From a virus, in the IMG/VR virus record IMGVR_UViG_3300009506_000204, positions 1 through 32,532 of that record: DNA of 32,532 bases, one strand, 5' to 3'. The position numbers and the translations under genes are program-made. Below, piece after piece: positions 30,925 through 32,532 of this stretch (its first letter is position 1; every line of letters begins with the position of its first letter). Below the pieces are notes generated by a model, which searched no databases, was not told the origin of the DNA, and worked only from the letters and a program-made list of their open reading frames with translations.

Positions 30925-31737
30925 TTAACCCTCAAAATAAGATGCCAGATACTCTTCACTGGTCATCAGTTTTTGTTTCACAAATTTATCATGAGCTTTC
31001 TTGGCTTCATCCGGCAAGTCCTTGTAGGAATACTTACCTTTACGAGCAGGGGCGGGAGCACCCGGAGCTTCAACAGCAGGCTGACGAACAGCACGAGCAG
31101 GGAACTTAGCCTCTACACGGGCTGCAACCATATCAAGGAAAGCCTTGCCAGTCAGGTGAGGATGGGCTTGTTTGATCGAAGGGCCAATGCCATTTGCATA
31201 GGCGGTCTTATCTTCATCAACACCATACCAATCATTCTCAGCAACCCACTCACTAAATGAGGGATCAACACCCGGAGGCGCTTTAGGCGGTTCTTCCTTC
31301 TGCTTCTGTTGCTTCTCTTTAATCTCATCAATGGCATCATCAATGGCAAGAACAGCATCACCATCACCATCAGAGATTGCCTGCTTCTTCTGAGCACGAA
31401 GTTCAGCCATCTGACGGGTGAACTCAGCACGTTCACGCTCTTGGCTTTCCTTCATGAAGCTCTTCCATTCAGAGATGGCTGCTTCACGCTCACGATCTTT
31501 CGCTTCCAGAGCCAACAACTTCTTGGTCAACTCTGCATTATTCTTCTTAACAATGGGGAGAATCGTTCGACCACGTTCAAGGAACGTCTCTGCATCCACC
31601 CAATGCTCTTTAGGGCCACGGAAATCTTCTTCTGGTACCCAACCCATCAACCGAGCCTCTGCGTCTGCCTGAGACGATTCTGGTGCCGTTTGCGGGGCTT
31701 CTTGTTCTACTTCCACATCGACAATATCTTCACTCAT
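30925..31737 (-). CDS. scaffolding protein
   Basis: The 270-residue product is acidic at the start, followed by a long charged helix (about 65-160), then a C-terminal basic/aromatic end (KGKYSYKDLPDEAKKAHDKF). WVPEEDFRGPKEHWVDAETF near residue 33-52 is a typical opening for phage scaffold proteins. It sits between the GroES gene and the capsid genes. Scaffolds guide capsid assembly and then leave the head. Confidence 0.82.
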   Translation of the reverse strand: MSEDIVDVEVEQEAPQTAPESSQADAEARLMGWVPEEDFRGPKEHWVDAETFLERGRTILPIVKKNNAELTKKLLALEAKDREREAAISEWKSFMKESQERERAEFTRQMAELRAQKKQAISDGDGDAVLAIDDAIDEIKEKQQKQKEEPPKAPPGVDPSFSEWVAENDWYGVDEDKTAYANGIGPSIKQAHPHLTGKAFLDMVAARVEAKFPARAVRQPAVEAPGAPAPARKGKYSYKDLPDEAKKAHDKFVKQKLMTSEEYLASYFEG

Positions 31738-32053
31738 CGTTTTCTTCCTTCTTAGTCAAAATAGCCACAATATCTCGGTCGTTCAGTACACGGTATTTCT
31801 TGCCATCGTTGCCTTCATAGACAACACCAGCATACTTACCGAACATCACGAAGTCACCTACCTCTGCCCACGGAGCCTGCTCATCTTCCCAACAAGTATC
31901 ACCAATCGCAATGACGGTGCCTTGGGTCTGTGCCGACTCTTCCATCATCACAGTCTTATCTTGCAGGATGATGCCACTCTTGGTCTTGCGTTCTGTCTCT
32001 TCAGGGAGAACCAGAACCCGATGTCCTACCGGAGTAATGCCACTCTCACTCAT
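31730..32053 (-). CDS. groES: co-chaperonin GroES-like protein
   Basis: The 107-residue product has the GroES order: PVGHRVLVLPEETE (8-21), KTKSGIIL (23-30) in the mobile loop, GTVIAIGD (45-52), VGDFVMFGKYAG (65-76), and the end RVLNDRDIVAIL (88-99). The hydrophobic SGIIL equals the GroES GGIVL, which touches GroEL. It is therefore likely to work with host GroEL, as T4 Gp31 does, to fold capsid protein. It lies between the portal end and scaffold genes, which supports this role. Overlap with the scaffold gene is 8 nt. Confidence 0.9.
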   Translation of the reverse strand: MSESGITPVGHRVLVLPEETERKTKSGIILQDKTVMMEESAQTQGTVIAIGDTCWEDEQAPWAEVGDFVMFGKYAGVVYEGNDGKKYRVLNDRDIVAILTKKEENDE

Positions 32054-32273
32054 CTTTCATTTCCTCTTGATACTCATTCAAAATGTCTCGCAGGGTTGCT
32101 GCCATACCAATAACTTCTGCGTGTTTCAAAGCCGTTGCTTCCATGCTTTCTGAGGTAAACTGTCCCTCAATAAGCATCTCAGCTAGTTGGTCCTTGTCCT
32201 TGCGCAGGTTGTGGAAGAACTCCACTGTTACTGGGTGCTTGGCCCATTCCTTCCATTCCTTTTCCTGAATCAT
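32046..32273 (-). CDS. small phage protein between portal and GroES genes
   Basis: The 75-residue product has EWAKHPVTVEFFHNLRKDKDQ, then AEMLIEGQFTSESM, a helical pattern found beside portal genes. ATG 32273 follows AAGGA, within the last 95 bases of the portal gene in another frame. Function unknown. Confidence 0.65.
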   Translation of the reverse strand: MIQEKEWKEWAKHPVTVEFFHNLRKDKDQLAEMLIEGQFTSESMEATALKHAEVIGMAATLRDILNEYQEEMKDE

Positions 32274-32532
32274 TTCCTTGTGCTCCTTGACTTAGAATAT
32301 CGTGCATTAACTTAACTGATTCCAAAATCCCCTGCTGGTGCTGTCTCGCCGCACCAATCTGTGCGTTGAGAAGTGCTATTTCATGTCCAGTGTCAATCCC
32401 TCCTGCTGTTTTGAGTTTCAGAATAACATCGGCTTCCATTTGGTGAATCTTAGCGCGGTTCACCTCCGCTTGCTGCATCAGGGTAGCAGCAGCAATTTGC
32501 ATCTTCATCTTCATGTCAAGCTGCTTCGACTG
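32179..32532 (-). CDS. probable portal protein, C-terminal end (cut by window edge)
   Basis: The frame is open to the right edge, so the start lies outside. The 117 residues shown are a helical part (AAATLMQQAEVNRAKIHQM, NAQIGAARQHQQGIL) and a tail rich in Gly, Gln and Pro. That, together with its place before the GroES, scaffold and capsid genes, fits the C-terminus of a portal protein. The assignment is by context, as the core is not visible. Confidence 0.6.
   Translation of the reverse strand, partial: QSKQLDMKMKMQIAAATLMQQAEVNRAKIHQMEADVILKLKTAGGIDTGHEIALLNAQIGAARQHQQGILESVKLMHDILSQGAQGNDSGKGMEGMGQAPSNSGVLPQPAQGQGPTS

Noticed and set aside
1-32532. CRISPR array, tRNA or rRNA genes, insertion sequences, integrase and attachment site
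   Set aside because: I found no regular repeats with spacers, no cloverleaf-like sequence, no transposase or integrase and no clear att site on reading through both strands.

Overview
The window is part of the genome of a tailed, podovirus-like bacteriophage. Both ends cut through genes. Every gene is phage-type, genes are packed with short start/stop overlaps, and no rRNA, tRNA or bacterial metabolic operon was seen. The tail genes resemble those of P22 (gp4-like and gp10-like), while replication is T7-like (gp4-type primase-helicase, family A polymerase). No phage RNA polymerase or terminase lies in the window. The host cannot be fixed from sequence alone; the B12-dependent ribonucleotide reductase and GroES point only to a bacterium with GroEL and access to cobalamin.

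Positions 1-13189 (+ strand) hold the early/middle genes: the end of an ATP-grasp enzyme, a primase-helicase flanked by two small SH3/KOW-like paralogues, a family A DNA polymerase split into two genes by about 1.1 kb of small ORFs, a putative ssDNA-binding protein, a FEN-type 5'-3' exonuclease, an HNH nuclease, a metallophosphoesterase, a 3-TM holin-like protein, a free-standing HNH homing-type endonuclease, a class II ribonucleotide reductase and many small proteins. Together they copy the phage DNA and supply dNTPs.

Positions 13137-32532 (- strand) hold the late genes, transcribed leftwards: portal C-terminus, a small protein, GroES, scaffold, head proteins, major capsid protein, tail-connector proteins, ejection proteins including a 1545-residue protein with two ParB-like domains, a PurD-like ATP-grasp enzyme, small appendage-like proteins, and a holin-lysozyme cassette. 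The two blocks converge at 13137-13189, where coding sequences overlap tail to tail. The main visible regulatory region is the 115-bp gap after the capsid gene (28744-28858), with a terminator, a promoter-like sequence and two leader hairpins.

The most unusual items are the split polymerase, the PurD-like enzyme in the late operon with altered signature residues, the tandem ParB-like domains in an ejection-type protein, the beta-propeller insertion in the gp10-like tail protein, a gene that appears to start at AUU behind an HNH gene, and the GroES gene next to the scaffold gene.
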